NCBI GenBank assembly: GCA_002104905.1
Contig: MCFE01000132.1
Coordinates: forward strand, 1-64,000
Origin: Basidiobolus meristosporus CBS 931.73
Taxonomy: Eukaryota > Basidiobolomycota > Basidiobolomycetes > Basidiobolales > Basidiobolaceae
Reading direction: 5' to 3'
Length of the DNA: 64,000 bases
Positions 44,850 through 57,286 of the stretch are shown piece after piece. A model generated the notes under the pieces. That model was given only the letters and a program-made list of their open reading frames with translations. It was not told the origin of the DNA and searched no databases. Numbering within the stretch: the stretch's first letter is position 1; each line of letters opens with the position of its first letter. A program made the translations under genes and the position numbers.

Positions 44850-45490
44850 AATGGAGAGCCATCATGCTGCAGGCAGCATATGACGCAGAGATTGTCCTGA
44901 TACTAGCATGTGTCAACAGTTGAGTGGCATTTATACCAGAAAATGCCACCATTACAAGGTGTCCAACTTGTCAGGAATCCACCATCATTGGGGGAAAACA
45001 TTGTGCACACTCTGGTTATATTCCAGTAATACTCCTTCTGAAGAAGCTCATGCAGTCCAATGAATATTGTGAAGCTATAAGGTACTGTACTCAGTATCTA
45101 TTAGGTGCAAATATATCAGATATACTTGATAGCATATGTTATAAACAGCTAAGAAGCAAGGGCTACCATGAAGATATGTATGAGTATGCCTTTGCTTTGG
45201 CACTTGATGGTTTCTCATTAAATAAGTACTCTACCAGCAAATCATGCTGGCTACTGATTGTCTTCATCCTGAATCTGTCACCTATCTTACCATATCAGAG
45301 CAGAAAGTTGATGGCAGTCTCTCTGATATCTGGGCCTAAAGCACCATCCAACCTGGATTGCCGCCTGTATCCATTGCTGGATGAATTTTGTACGCTTTCT
45401 AGTGAGATAACAGTAAATGGACATAATATAAAAGCACATATAATTACCTGCATTGCAGATACCCCAGCTTCCCCAAGACCCCATGACAAG
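44850..45490 (+). pseudogene. Tnp2-type transposase, N-terminal and central part
   Basis: The frame carries AFIPENATITRCPTCQES (cysteine pairs), then GYIPVILLLKKLMQS, EAIRYCTQYL, FALALDGFSLNKYSTSKSCW, LISGPKAPSNLD and IKAHIITCIADTPA. This is the order of the Tnp2 transposase family (plant En/Spm-CACTA and fungal relatives). The cysteine-rich block that should follow CxxDTPA is missing; the frame runs into unrelated SPRPHDKEGQKL. A TGA precedes VAFIPEN in an otherwise matching context. This is the best conserved Tnp2 piece in the window and complements the C-terminal copies on the other strand. Confidence 0.75.
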
Positions 45491-45936
45491 GAGGGCCAAA
45501 AGCTCTAAACAATCATCAAAAAGACATCAGGCAGCTGGAAGAGTACCAATAAGGGACAAGCAGGCAGAAACAGATGCACCAGCACAACATTTCTCAAGGA
45601 AAAAGTGTAGTTCCACTCTAAATGCACTCAGTCAAATTAGTAGTGAAGGACTTGGAAGTGATAAAATCAGTGGCTACCTCAGGAGCCTGAGACAACTTGG
45701 GCTGAGGGATCAAAACAAGCAGGAAGAAGCTTCAGGCTGCCTGAAGAGTGACAGCAAGGGACACACAGGCCAAGACAAATGCATCAGTGCAGCATTTATC
45801 AAGGAGAAAATGTAGTTCAATACAGGAAGCACTTGGACAAAGTAGCAGTGAAAGACCTGGCAGTAATAAAGGAAAAAGTCCACCCAAGCCAGTGCCAGGG
45901 AAGCATAAGAGAAGAGCAGCAGTTCTTGCCGATTAA
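45453..45936 (+). pseudogene. Basic, internally repeated protein remnant
   Basis: Two copies of a segment of about 48 residues, 205 bp apart (45521-45665 and 45726-45872), share RV-x-x-RD-x-QA, QH-x-SR-x-KCSS, SSE and GS-x-K. The first lies in one frame and the second in another, so a frame change separates them. The product is Ser/Lys/Arg/Gln-rich and probably disordered. It directly follows and overlaps the Tnp2 piece and is perhaps a second protein of the same transposon. Function unknown. Confidence 0.5.
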
Positions 45937-46793
45937 CACTGTAAGCTTAGAACAGACAGAATTCCATCATTGCCAGACAAATTACCCGCAAGAAAACAAC
46001 TGTTTTCACAAGAGCTGGAAGTGCAGCCAGTTGAGTTACATTCCAGCAAGGCAGATGAATTTGCCAAGAAAGGCAATATGCCAACCACAGCCTCCACAAC
46101 CTCCATTGCTAAAAGAGTGGAAGTTCTATCAACACACAAAGCAACAACATCAAACAGTCAAAAAGTTTGCACAATGCCTTCTGTGGAATTTTGGAACATA
46201 AAAGGCACACCAAGAGGTTCCAGCACTTCTTCAGGAGCAGTTCTCAAGAAAATGCACTTGAATAGTGCAAGGATTTGTTTCAAAGACTGGCAGTTTAGGT
46301 GCTAAACCTTGCAGTGCTGCCTGAAGACCAGGATATATGGGAGCCAGTGAACAAATGGTGGCATAAAGCCATAGGGTTTCTGCCAAAGTCATGGAAACGG
46401 AGCAATACAACATAAGTACTTATTGAGTGGCAGATTTTGATGGAGTTATTTGTTGGGTGTGGGATTGAGCTCAATGCTAGTGCAGGGTAAAGGGAACAGC
46501 ATAGGTCAATACAATTGGCCATTAAGGTACAACTGAAGTTTCAACAGCAATGAATCAATTTGTATACATGAAAGTGAGAGAAATGGTTAAGCCAGGAATT
46601 AAGGAGTGCAAAAAAGAGGTAACAGCCAATCAATTTGCACAAGTCTCAGAGGTGATAGAGTGTCTGGGATCAGAAAGTGAGAGAATTGGCGGAGAGCCAA
46701 TCAAAAGCCATTTATGTATTGTAGTGATGAAGAATTTTGGCCAATTTTTTGTGAAATCTGCAGTGCAGTTACTATCTTTGAGTCTTTGCACAG
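45937..46793. other. Unassigned repeat-region DNA
   Basis: Low-complexity Gln/Pro-like coding debris continues to about 46,300. A frame at 46550-46798 has no recognised domain and ends in the R repeat. Confidence 0.35.
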
Positions 46794-47386
46794 TGTAGTG
46801 GGGTCACAGTGACACCCACTGACAGATGTGCTCATTCCCATTTTTTCTACTTCCCTATTTTTTACTACCCTTACATAAGTTTTATCCCCTTTGTCTTACT
46901 TGATATCTACTATCCTATAAGCTGGCTGACTATCACACCTGTGTACCTTGTTGCATAAGTTATCCCTTACTTTATGTGAGATTACTTGATGTAAGTGCTT
47001 CTATATTTGGCCGGTACCCACACCAGTACCTGTAACACATGAACAAACTGTGTCACCATCCCTACCACTTTAATACCATATATGGGATCCCTATGTTACA
47101 CAGGTTCAAATACTGATACCTGATTGGATGGGTTTGCTGGGCCTCTTAGAGCCTTCTGGCTGCTACTTAGAGCATTCTTAGCTCATTCTGATGTCATTGA
47201 GACTTCTATTTGAACACAAGAACCTTCTGGAACACCATGATTAGAAATTATTTTGCCAGTGAGAAAAGTATATATGGGGAGCAATCCCTCAACAATAAAT
47301 CACCATCTGTTTTGTCCATATAAAACTTGCTTATTATTCTGATCACTGCTACCTGCTGCTACCTGAACTTCCAATCCCAGACTACA
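46794..47386 (+). repeat. LTR-like repeat R, copy R1
   Basis: 593 bp, TGTAGTGGGGTCA to CCCAGACTACA, so short inverted ends TGTAG/CTACA. The same unit occurs inverted at 49628-50209 and (split) at 24090-30708. Sequence conserved in all three continues past its 3' side, as expected for a 5' LTR followed by internal sequence. Confidence 0.75.
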
Positions 47387-48120
47387 GGACACTCCCAGGA
47401 AGCCATGCTGACAGTCAATTGACCTTGGAGGCACTACTTGTGAGCAATACTCAAAGTAGGTATCTTTTAATATATTTGATTCCTTCCCAAGTTTGCTCTT
47501 GTACAGGCTAAGATACTTTTCTGTCTTTGTCACTATTGACCACTGCTGCATTCTTATCAAGTCCCAGCTGGTGGAATTTACAGTTGCTTTGACTTGGAAG
47601 TTTTAGTACATTGTCATCTCAGAGGACACTGAACCCAGCACACACTTTTATTAAGACACCAACTAGTTCACAAATCTTCTATGTCAAAACCTTTTTGAAA
47701 AAAATGATACCAACCAAGTTGGGTATTGTTGGTCAACAGCTTTCCTTTGTCAAGCTTGTGGCTTTATTCACCATCACATTAAATTAGAGACAGAATCCAA
47801 GTATTCCTAGCAAGCTTTTGCCAGATGTTATTGCACCCAATGGGCACCACACACACAGAACACTTGAGAAGTGTTAGATGTTTCTCTCCCTTGGACTTAT
47901 ACACCACCACAACAGTGTCTTGATGGGGTCAATACCTCTTAGTCACAGGACTTAGAATTTGTGATGGCCTTTGATAAAATCCTCACAGTTATTTCTCATG
48001 GGGTATAATACTAAAATATAAATCAGAAGTTGCATTCAGAAGTGCATGTCTCCACCATTACGTTTGCAAGAGTTTGCCAAGACCTAAAGCTACCACATGC
48101 AGCCTGGTGTTAAGAAAAAT
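47387..48120 (+). pseudogene. Family R internal region, copy R1
   Basis: It begins CTCCCAGGAAGCCATGCTGAC, as in R2 and R3. At 47,770-47,880 it encodes the conserved SKLLPDVIAPN then LGLIHHHNS with a stop inside. The protein is unknown. Confidence 0.5.
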
Positions 48121-48959
48121 GGTATCACAGAGGCTCTGACAAGTCATATACTATGCTGCAACAGGTCAATGAAGCCTTGAGATTTACTCAGTGTACCATC
48201 CTCAGTATTAGAGACTCTGAATGAAGTCATCAGAACAAGAAAGCACCCAATTCAATCAGCCCAAGGTAACCAGGTAAAGGGAGCTCTGGGGAGCCAATAT
48301 ATAAGTAAGCTGGGTCAAAACCTGAGATCTTACAACTCAGTGGCATCTATAACAACTATTAAAACTACTTTCTATCAAGGAACCTTATGTCATGTAGTGA
48401 GTGGGTCTAAGTTATGTGAGCTGCTTTTACAGGCTTTGGACAAACTTGCACACAAAGACCTATTGCCCATGGACTTTAACATCAACTGGAGCATGAGTAG
48501 TGCCAACTACAGAAAATCAAAGATTTTAGGAATCAGTATAGTTTCTGACTCACTAATCAAAGAAAAACAGCCCAATATCTCAATCTTAGTTTGTTTCAAT
48601 GGCAACTTTGACTGACTTCTTACAAGGCCTTGGGGGGTGAAAGCAAGAGCAACTGAAGTAAACTGCCAACATGGCTTAGCAGGGTATACTATATATTCAG
48701 AGTGCCCAGGACTATTGGCAATCTTTTGTGGTGTGCATTCAAGTATAATACAAGCAATGAGTTCATGTAGACTTTTATCTCAAGAAAAGGCAGAAATTTG
48801 ATTAAGGATCACTCAGAGAGCATTTTGTTCTCCATACTTGCAATGGTTAGCTAAAAAGGAGGATATATATGATCTATTAAAGTAAATATCACAAGGCAGG
48901 AATAAATGTGCAAATAGCTTCATTGGGAGTTAAATATCCCAGATCAGGAATGAAGAATG
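48121..48959. other. Unassigned repeat-region DNA
   Basis: A plus-strand frame (48340-48615, MASITTIKTTFYQG) shows no recognisable motif. It lies between two oppositely oriented R copies. Confidence 0.35.
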
Positions 48960-49627
48960 CTCAGGCTAAATAGAGTTGAAAAGACTAGTCTGGAAGAAGA
49001 AACACCATGTCAACTGGTGAAGAATAAGGCTACCATAATGCTGACCATTTGTTAGTCCTAGCAGATGATATATGGAATACATGAGGAGAGCAATTATCCA
49101 GATCCAGTTAAGGGTATATGGAGAAGAGTCTAGGTGAATCACACTACATAGAAGTGTGGTGGTGTGTAAGTCCACAAGGGAGATATGTCCATTGCTTCTC
49201 AATTGCTTTGTTTGTTGGGTGCTCAAAGGGTATAATAACGTCTGCTAAAGCTTGATAGGAATACCTGGGTTTTTCTCTACTCTAATACAAAGGGGAATAA
49301 AGCCATAAGCTTATCAATTGAAAACTATTGTGCAACAATACCCAACTTAGTTGGTAACATAACAAAAGTATGTGCTGGGCTCAGCATTCTTTCAGATGAC
49401 AATGTACCAAAGCTTCCAAAGTCAAAAAAAACTGTAAACTCCACAAGCAGGGACTTAATAAGCCTACAGCTATGGTAAATAGTTACAAAGCCAGTAAAGC
49501 ATCTTTGCCAGTACAAGAATAATCTTGGGAAAGAATTAAATATCATAAAAGATTTATACTTTGAGTATTCTTACAAGTAATGCCTCTGAGGGCAATTGGC
49601 AGTCAGCACAACTTCCTGGCAGTGTGC
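48960..49627 (-). pseudogene. Family R internal region, copy R2
   Basis: The minus strand encodes YQALADVIIPFEHPTNKA then EKQWTYLPCGLTHHHT without a stop, the cleanest version of the family R protein segment. It is unrecognised. Confidence 0.5.
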
Positions 49628-50209
49628 TGTGTTCTGGGATTAGAAGTTCAGGTAGCAGCAATTATGCTAAGCAACAAGTCAGCACTTGGATAAAAGTGAT
49701 GATGATTTACTGCTAAGGGAATGCCTCCCTTATATACTTTTCTCATTGGCCAAATGAATACCAATAATGATTTTCCACAAGTCTTGGTAATCTGCAAAAA
49801 TCTTAATGGCATCAAAATAAGCTAATAATGTTCCGAGTAGATGCCAGAAGTTTGCATGAGGCACAGCACAGCCTAATAATCAGGGCTCAGTATTCTGAAA
49901 CATGTGCAGCATAGGGATACCATTTATGACATCAAAATGTAAAAGATGGTGAGATATTCTGATCATAGGTCATGGTTCCAGTCACAGGTACTTGTCCAAT
50001 ATAGGTGCACTTACATCTAGCAAGCTTACCTCTAGTAAGAAATAACTTATGCAATATATAAGCAGGTATTATACTAAGCTGGCTTAGGGGATAGCACGGA
50101 TCCAGTAAGACAAAGGGACAAAACTAAAATAAAGTTAGTACAGAAATAGGGAGGTAGAAAATGTGGAATGGGCACATCTGTCAGTGGGTCTCACTGAAAC
50201 CACACTACA
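49628..50209 (-). repeat. LTR-like repeat R, copy R2
   Basis: 582 bp, TGTGTTCTGGG to CCACACTACA, the inverse of copy R1. Confidence 0.75.
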
Positions 50210-51198
50210 CTAGAACTATAGATGATCCAGATATACTGCAGAAAAACTTTACCCAAACTTTACCATTTTTGATTAATTTTGCGCAAATAAAAATAAACAG
50301 AAAGCTGAAAAGCCCAGCTATCTAATATTAGGTAGTATAAGAGGACTTAGCTGGTATGTGAAAAACTTTACTTCAATTGATGCATGATACACATTCAGGG
50401 ATATTTTAGAATGAGATTGGAATTCAGATGCAAAGCATTTTGATCTGAAGTATGTAATTAGCATTATAAGCTAATGGTAGTTATTTCAGATAATATTGAA
50501 ACCTCAACAGTTACTGGAAAATACGTTAGTTCAATAGTTGGGATGGTCAATTGCAGAGTTAAGTACAATGGGACAATACATGCCACCACAGCAAGTTCAT
50601 AATTATATGAAGAAATTTTGAGAGTGGGGGTGTTGAAATAAGAAAGAGTCCGCCTAGTTATTGATATATTATGGGCTAGCACTTTGTTAGATGATGTATA
50701 TTGGGCTATTAACTTGGAAACTACAGCGGGAGACCTAGTGTTTCCTCTTCTGGACTGGTGCTTTCAATGGCATTTAGCCTAGGCTTGTTCATTCCTGATC
50801 TGCCTTATTATACTCCTGCTGCAACTACATTTTCTGGTGCTTCCTGCCTACTAAAGCTGGGTTATATGGATCATATATATCCTTCTTGCCTAGGTTTAAC
50901 CTTCTTGTACCAATATCTCTGCTAACATACTCAGATCTTCCCTTTGAATCTTAATAGGCTTGATTTGGTATGGTAGAGTACCACAACCAGATTGATAGCT
51001 TGCCATAGAGGTCTCATCCTAGGCAAGATAGATATGGTTTCATGTAAGCTATTGCAATTGAAACATTCAACCTGTTCTGGCACTTTCCAGATGCATAAAT
51101 CTACCATAATAGCTCTAATATACTCTTCTTGCTTCTGATCAAATATTCCAGCATGAGGCTTGTTTGACAGTGCAAATGGGTAAGTTCATGATCATCTG
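50210..51198. other. Unassigned AT-rich DNA
   Basis: I see no gene. Scattered stretches look like degenerate retroelement sequence but match nothing else in the window well. Confidence 0.35.
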
Positions 51199-51576
51199 TG
51201 TTATGATCTGCCACTTAAATGTTTAGATAAGATCAGCTTTTGGTCAAATCAGTTGGCTTTAGGTTTAGCCTATCAATTGATCAGTAGTATCTATCAAATC
51301 AGTGGTATTAGTCAGTGGATGAGTCAGCAGAACCTTATCATTATTATAAGATAGGAATAGATATATTAAATGAGACTTGATTGGGTAATAATGATGTATT
51401 TAAAGGAGTCATCAGCCTCAACCTACAATAGGTGATATACTTAGTCAGCAATTGATCAGGCAAAATGTATATAAGGAGCAGATTGAACTCCAACAAAGTT
51501 CAGTTTAAGTTTTAGTCAATACAACACTAGCTAAACTCCCTATTCCTTTACAACTCTTATATCACAACTTATGGCA
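51199..51576 (+). repeat. Gypsy solo LTR with a perfect 4-bp target-site duplication
   Basis: TGTTATGATCTGCC to a degenerate ACTTATGGCA, flanked by TCTG on both sides (51195-51198 and 51577-51580). Confidence 0.88.
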
Positions 51577-52849
51577 TCTGCACCCATTATCACCTTTTGT
51601 TGGCTCTTGGCACAATTCTTCTATCTTTAACTGCAAGCAAGTTGACTTCATTTTTCATTGTAATGCTGTTGCCTCAAACTATGTGGATTCATCTAGACTG
51701 CACTGCTGCATTCCCAAGAAGCACTGCTCCATTGTCCTTGTGTGGCAGGACTACTTGAGCATATCTAATGTGTCAAATAGTCCAAATCTAACTTAGGTAT
51801 CACCTAACTACATTTAGAAACTGACAGCCTATTGGCAGTGGATCTCCTTATTCCACGTCTAATCTTGAAGATGCCAACTGCTATATGTTCCCTATTGATC
51901 TAAGCATGAATCTTGCAGGTAGCATGGCTATAGTTTGTCAGATCCTCTACAGTGTTCAGGGACTTCCTGTTCACAAAACACTAATATTTTCAGATGTTTC
52001 ATTCAAATCTGTCATCCATCTAGATCTGTCATTACTTTTCACAGGCTTGATCAAGTTTGATCAACTGGACTTCCTTAAAGAGCTACTTCTTGCAGAATCC
52101 TGGTAGTAGATGTCAATATTGCAGTGCCACCTGCAGCTGGGTGCAGCAAGTAACTTGATTGGATTGTAATAGCAAAAATACACGTATTATATATCATTCT
52201 GCTCCTTGGAATATGGGCAACCTGATCTATGCTTTGTTAGCATATCCAATTCCATTTGAGACTGGCAGGTGGTTCAAAGGTGCCTGCATACCATCAAATA
52301 TCAGACAACTGCAGACTTATGAGAATTCACAGCAGGAATATGGGTACTTTGTGGACTAAAGGAGTCTAATACAAACCCAGGTTAGGTAGATCTTCAGCAC
52401 AGAACCTTTATGTTTTAATAACAAGGATCCAAGTATTGTTACGTATATCATGTAGTATGCCCCTTATTGATCTGGACTCCCTGCTGGGATTATGCTTTGT
52501 TTCACACTTCATCTGTGTGCACATTTCATAATTTGAGATTAGTCCAGCATAGCCTCCTTACCATATAGCCATTTTCTTCTCTTAGTCTCTTCTTCAAAGG
52601 AACATTGTCCATTAGTACTCAAGAAAAACTTTATGACATTTGTTCACAACATGGCAAGATGTACTTCCTAAAAACTCATAATGTGGCCCCACAAGCAGTG
52701 AATCACTCTGAGTGAATGGCAGAAACAAACACAGCATGCATAATGATGCTAACTTGAATCAACAATGAAGCTGAAAATTTCTCTTAAAAATTTGCAAAGT
52801 TCTTCTCCACAACAGGTAAGCTGTTCTCATACTATTTTCCACATACTCT
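51577..52849. other. Degenerate DNA, probably retroelement-derived
   Basis: The short frames at 51885-52106 and 52159-52359 have no clear domain. The region leads directly into copia integrase debris at about 52.85 kb. Confidence 0.35.
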
Positions 52850-54709
52850 GTAGCAAATTAGAGTAGCCAAATGTGCAAACAGTACAAAAGTAGAAATGGG
52901 AAGATGTATGCTACATCATGAAGGGATGGAATTTAAGCTTTAGGCTAGGTCTGTTGCTAGTGAAGTGTACACTTAGAGTTGATCACTAACAGCAGTACTG
53001 TGTACTATAATACCCTTAGAGGTAGATACAGGCAAAATACCAGACCTATAGCCACTAAGATTTTTGGCTATGATAAGTCCTAATACATCCCTGACAAAAA
53101 TGCACAAATGCACAAATGCACAGCCAAGCACTGGAGAAGGGATCTTTCCAATATATAGTTAAGAAACACAATGGTATAGAGTGCATTATGGCAATACATG
53201 CCGCTAATCAAGTGGATCTTAGACATGAAGAAAATTCAGATCAGAAAGCTAATGATGTCATTGGTAGGCAATCTGATAACTCATTTACCATTGAATAATG
53301 AGGTGCATACAGTATACAACCAGATATAGATGAAAATACTTCCTGTAGCAGATCAGAGCAGATTATCCCAGTTAGGCAATGTACTATGATAAGAAATGCC
53401 CTTGGTGCTAGAACATCGGAACTGGCAGGTTTTCTAAGGGAGAGAAAGCCAATGGAGTGTGAATTGGTCTAGAAGCTGAAGATAACTCCAAATGGCAAGG
53501 TTGATAAGTACAATGTACAATTGGTGGCTAAGGGCAGTTCACAGCACCAGACACTACACTTCAGGAAGCATTTGTTCCATTAGTCAAGTTTAACTCTGTT
53601 AGTGCAGTTTCAGCCCTGGCAGCTATGGAGGATTTAGATGTAAAGAAAATGAACAACAGCTATGATATGCTGCTTAAATACTTAGGTTAGATCTGCTTTG
53701 AGTCAAACCAACTGGCTATGCATAGCCTACCAGTATGTCAGTGTTGTATCAAGTCAGTAATATTAGTATGCAGAAAAATTAGAGGATGTTTTTCACACAG
53801 AAATTAATACATCTAATAGGATCTATTAGGTGAAGATGAATCAATCCAATAAGTCAACATCTTAAACCTACAATAGCAAATACAATTAGTCAGCCCTTGA
53901 TCCAGTGAAATGTATATAATGAGCTTATCAAACCCTAACTAAAATTAGTTCACATTTGTCCATACAATACTAGCTAAACTTTCTATAGCACTACAGCACT
54001 TATATTGTGACCTACAAGATGTCACAAGAGCCTTCCCAAATGGGGCACTTCAAGGAATTATACATGTAGAGCAACCAGAAAGTTCAGCTGATACAAAAGG
54101 TCCTAATAAGGTGAGTTCAAACCAAAAGCTGTAATTCTTGCTTAAGCAGGTACCCTTAGCTGGGATTACTGGGATCGATGCACTTCTATAGGAGACTGGG
54201 TTGATTTGTAGCACTGCAGGTCACTGTATATATGTGAATTGGCATAATAAGAGAGAATATATGCTGATTCTTGGAGTAAAAAACATAACATTAGTTATTG
54301 GTGATCAGGAGACACTGTAACAGAAAAAATTAGATTTCTTTAGCAAGTGTAAGTTGAAGGGCTTGGCAGATAGGGCAACTCTCTGGGGGCTATGGTAATA
54401 TTTAGCAAATCTGAGCAAAAGAATGTGAGATATCAATCAAAGTGCATCAAGGAGATCCTATAGCACCTCAAATAATAAGTTGCCATCCAGCATCAACATT
54501 CACAAGCATAACAAAAATGAGGTAAAGTTTAGTCAGTGTTGGCTCAAAATTGTTCCAATTTGCACCTGAATTCTGCTTATCCATCATATGTTGGTAGTGT
54601 GAAGTACTTACTAGTATCTACAAGCTTGTATATTGCACTAACAGTAGGAACAAACAGTCAATTAGTACAAAAATATGGTTCTGATCATATTGCAGCTTAT
54701 TAGAAGAGT
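52850..54709 (+). pseudogene. Copia family B element, copy 4: integrase end and reverse transcriptase remnant
   Basis: It reads ANSTKVEMGRCMLHHEGMEF (integrase after the catalytic Glu), then an RT start (NGKVDKYNVQLVAKGSSQH; FVPLVKFNSVSAVSALA). After the gypsy LTR at 53658-54016 it resumes as LQDVTRAFPNGALQGIIHVE and later YPSYVGSVKYLLVS and YGSDHIAAY. Many stops are present. It belongs to a different copia family from Copia-1 and -2 and to the same one as Copia-3. Confidence 0.72.
53658..54016 (+). repeat. Gypsy solo LTR interrupting copia reverse transcriptase
   Basis: It carries all blocks of the 368-bp gypsy LTR with more substitutions than the others. The ends are degenerate and no duplication is visible, so this is an older insertion. 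Confidence 0.75.
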
Positions 54710-55026
54710 TGTAGATGATGAAATATTGAACTAATTGGTATTGTTTGGCAGCCAAAAGTCTACTTAGATACTCTGTGCTACTCTGTGTCCCTTGTGGGAC
54801 TAATTTACAGTCATAACTTTGCCTCTTTTTGCTGCTCTGTGAGCCTATGATTATTTCCCTTTAAAGCAAAAAATTACCACCGTTATCACACAATATATAC
54901 TTACCCTGAAACTGCAGCTGAATACTCCTGAATGTTGAGCAACTCTCCTTACTTGGTGCTACAGTTGTAATACCTCTACAAGGGTATAAATACAGAGCTT
55001 CCTTATGAATCAATAATAGTTCAACA
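54710..55026 (+). repeat. Probable copia family B LTR
   Basis: It lies between the end of copy 4 and the gag start of copy 3. It contains TATAAATACAGAG at 54985-54997, a promoter-like box, and ends near TTCAACA. No second copy is present in the window, so the borders are approximate. Confidence 0.45.
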
Positions 55027-55063
55027 ATTTCATTGTTGCTTGTTAAGTTCCCTATATCCAAAA

Positions 55064-57286
55064 CATGGCTGAAATTAAAGCAGATTATGAGCCCCAAGTG
55101 CCCCAATCTATTCCAGAGAAGACCTCCACTGGAAATAAGAATAATACAATCATCTTTCCTGTAAAGGAGAAGCTCAATGGGAAGAACTACAGACTTTGAA
55201 GAATCACAATGCAGATCCACCTTGGGTAAAGTATGCTTTGAGATGTAATAATTGGAGGGGAAGTTAAGCATAAAGGTATAGCAGAAGAAATAGAAAAGTT
55301 TCAATTGAGGGAGAGAAAAGCCTGGTATGCCATATGGAGCAATGTGCAAGATTCCTTCATTGGACAGATTCATGCTTTTAATACTGCCAAAGCAGTATGT
55401 GAGTCCTGGGATAGCATCCTTAGAGCAAAGTTGGTATCAAGCAAACTCTATTAAGAAAGGAAGTTATTTAGCATAAGGAGGGAGCCAGAGGATGACATGC
55501 TGCAACCCATTTCCTGAATGGGGACACCTAGAGCAGAGCTTTACTAGATTAATGCTGGTGTAGATGATGCAGAAAAGCTAATCTTTCTGCTTTGCAGCCA
55601 ACCAGATCAGTATGAGCCATTCATACTTTCTTTTGAAATCAGAGAAGATAGTACTACCTTAGACTATGGCAAAGAAAGACTTCTTCATGATGAACTGACA
55701 CATAATGACCAAGCAGAGAGAACTTAAAACAATTTTTATTTAGCTCCAAAAAGTACACAAAACACAAGCAAAGGCAACAGGACTAAAGTAAACTGGTTGC
55801 TGTAACTACTACAATGGTCAGGTTGTTGGGCAAGAGAATCTAAGAAGAAACAAGCAGACAAACAGCAGAAAGTAGAGCAGGAAAAACATATAACTACAGA
55901 AGAACAGTTATTTGTAACTGTAAAAGAGAGTGCAAGTAACTGTAGAAATGAATGGTATATTAGCTCTGGAACACAGCAGCATATTGGTGGTCCACAGGAG
56001 TGGCTCAGCAAGCTGAATACTATTGCAGTAAAAAAAATTTATCTTGTAGACACTCTACATTGAGAGCTACCACCAGTGTATCTATACAGCTAAATATGAT
56101 TGATATCTCAGGAGCAACAACAGCAAAACTAACAAATGTACACTTTGTGCCTGAAATAGCTTCAAACCTACTCTCAATAAGTAAAACAATTACTCAGAGC
56201 CTGATGTTTCTCTTTACCAGGTAGAGCTGCTCAATATTGAGTAAGCATGAACAAAAATTAACTTTGGCAATCAGAAATTACTATATATACAAGTCATAAT
56301 ATAAGGGCATTGTACATGAGTATGTCAACATTGCTAAAACTTCTGAAACTAAGTAGGAGATGTGGTATAAGAGGCTAGGCATATTGAGAAGCAGTGAATG
56401 AGCCAATTAGTGAAAAATCAACTTGTTTGGGTCTTAAGTTGTGCATTTTCAATCTAATAAAGTGGCTGTAAGGAGTGTTCATATGGCAAACAAGCTGGGC
56501 CACATTTCAGGTGCTCATAAGGGATATATACAGCTTAAATACTGGCCATCATAGATGCAGCTATATGTGGACCTGTGAGAACACTCTCTTTTGAAGCCAA
56601 AAGATATCTTATTTTGATAACATATGTGTACTTTCTGAAGACAAAGGAAGAGGCTTTAAAGACACTCAAGCACTTAAAGAACATGGCAGAAACATATAAT
56701 GGGTTCAAATTGCATGCACTTCAAAGTGACAATGGAGGAATATACTATTCTAAGCAGCTTGCAACAAACTGCTTAAATACAGGTGTACTTCAGTTGACTA
56801 ATGTCCTGCTTACTACACAGCAAAATGAAGTAGTAGACCATGCAAATAGGACAATAGTAGAGATAGGATGATGTATGCTGCATGGCAAGGGATTGGTCCA
56901 TAGGTTTTGGGCTTAATCTGTTGCTTCTGCAGTATTCATCAAGCAGAGATGCCCAATAGCAGCACTGTGTGCTACTACACTCTTGGAAGCTTATACTGGC
57001 AGAAAACAAGGCCATCAGAAATGTTATTAGTGATGCTTTCTACCACATCTTGGAAAAAATACGCTCCAAGTTGAAATCACAAAGTGCAAGAGGGACCTTC
57101 CTTGGCTGATATTAGGTACCAAAGGGTACAGTGTCTATGTTGGCAAGACTCAGAAGCAGATTAAGCGCAGGGATACTGCATTTAAGAAGAATTATAATCA
57201 GAAAGTTACTAAGATTGTTGGACAGCTGCCAGATTATGCAAATACTTCTAATGAAGAAAATACAAGCCTAACATAGCCAAATACAG
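55064..57286 (+). pseudogene. Copia-3 (family B): gag, protease and integrase remnant
   Basis: It starts MAEIKADYEPQVPQ, then gag (KLNGKNYRL, SWDSILRAKLVSSKLY, LLCSQPDQYEPF). The protease motif site is eroded to EWYISSGTQQHIGG (Asp to Ser). The integrase core follows (TYVYFLKTKEEALK, LQSDNGGIYYSKQL, TTQQNEVVDHANRTIVEIG). Stops occur throughout. The element is cut at 57286 by the gypsy element G2 and RNase H sequence continues after 63250. The RT part expected between them is missing. Confidence 0.75.
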
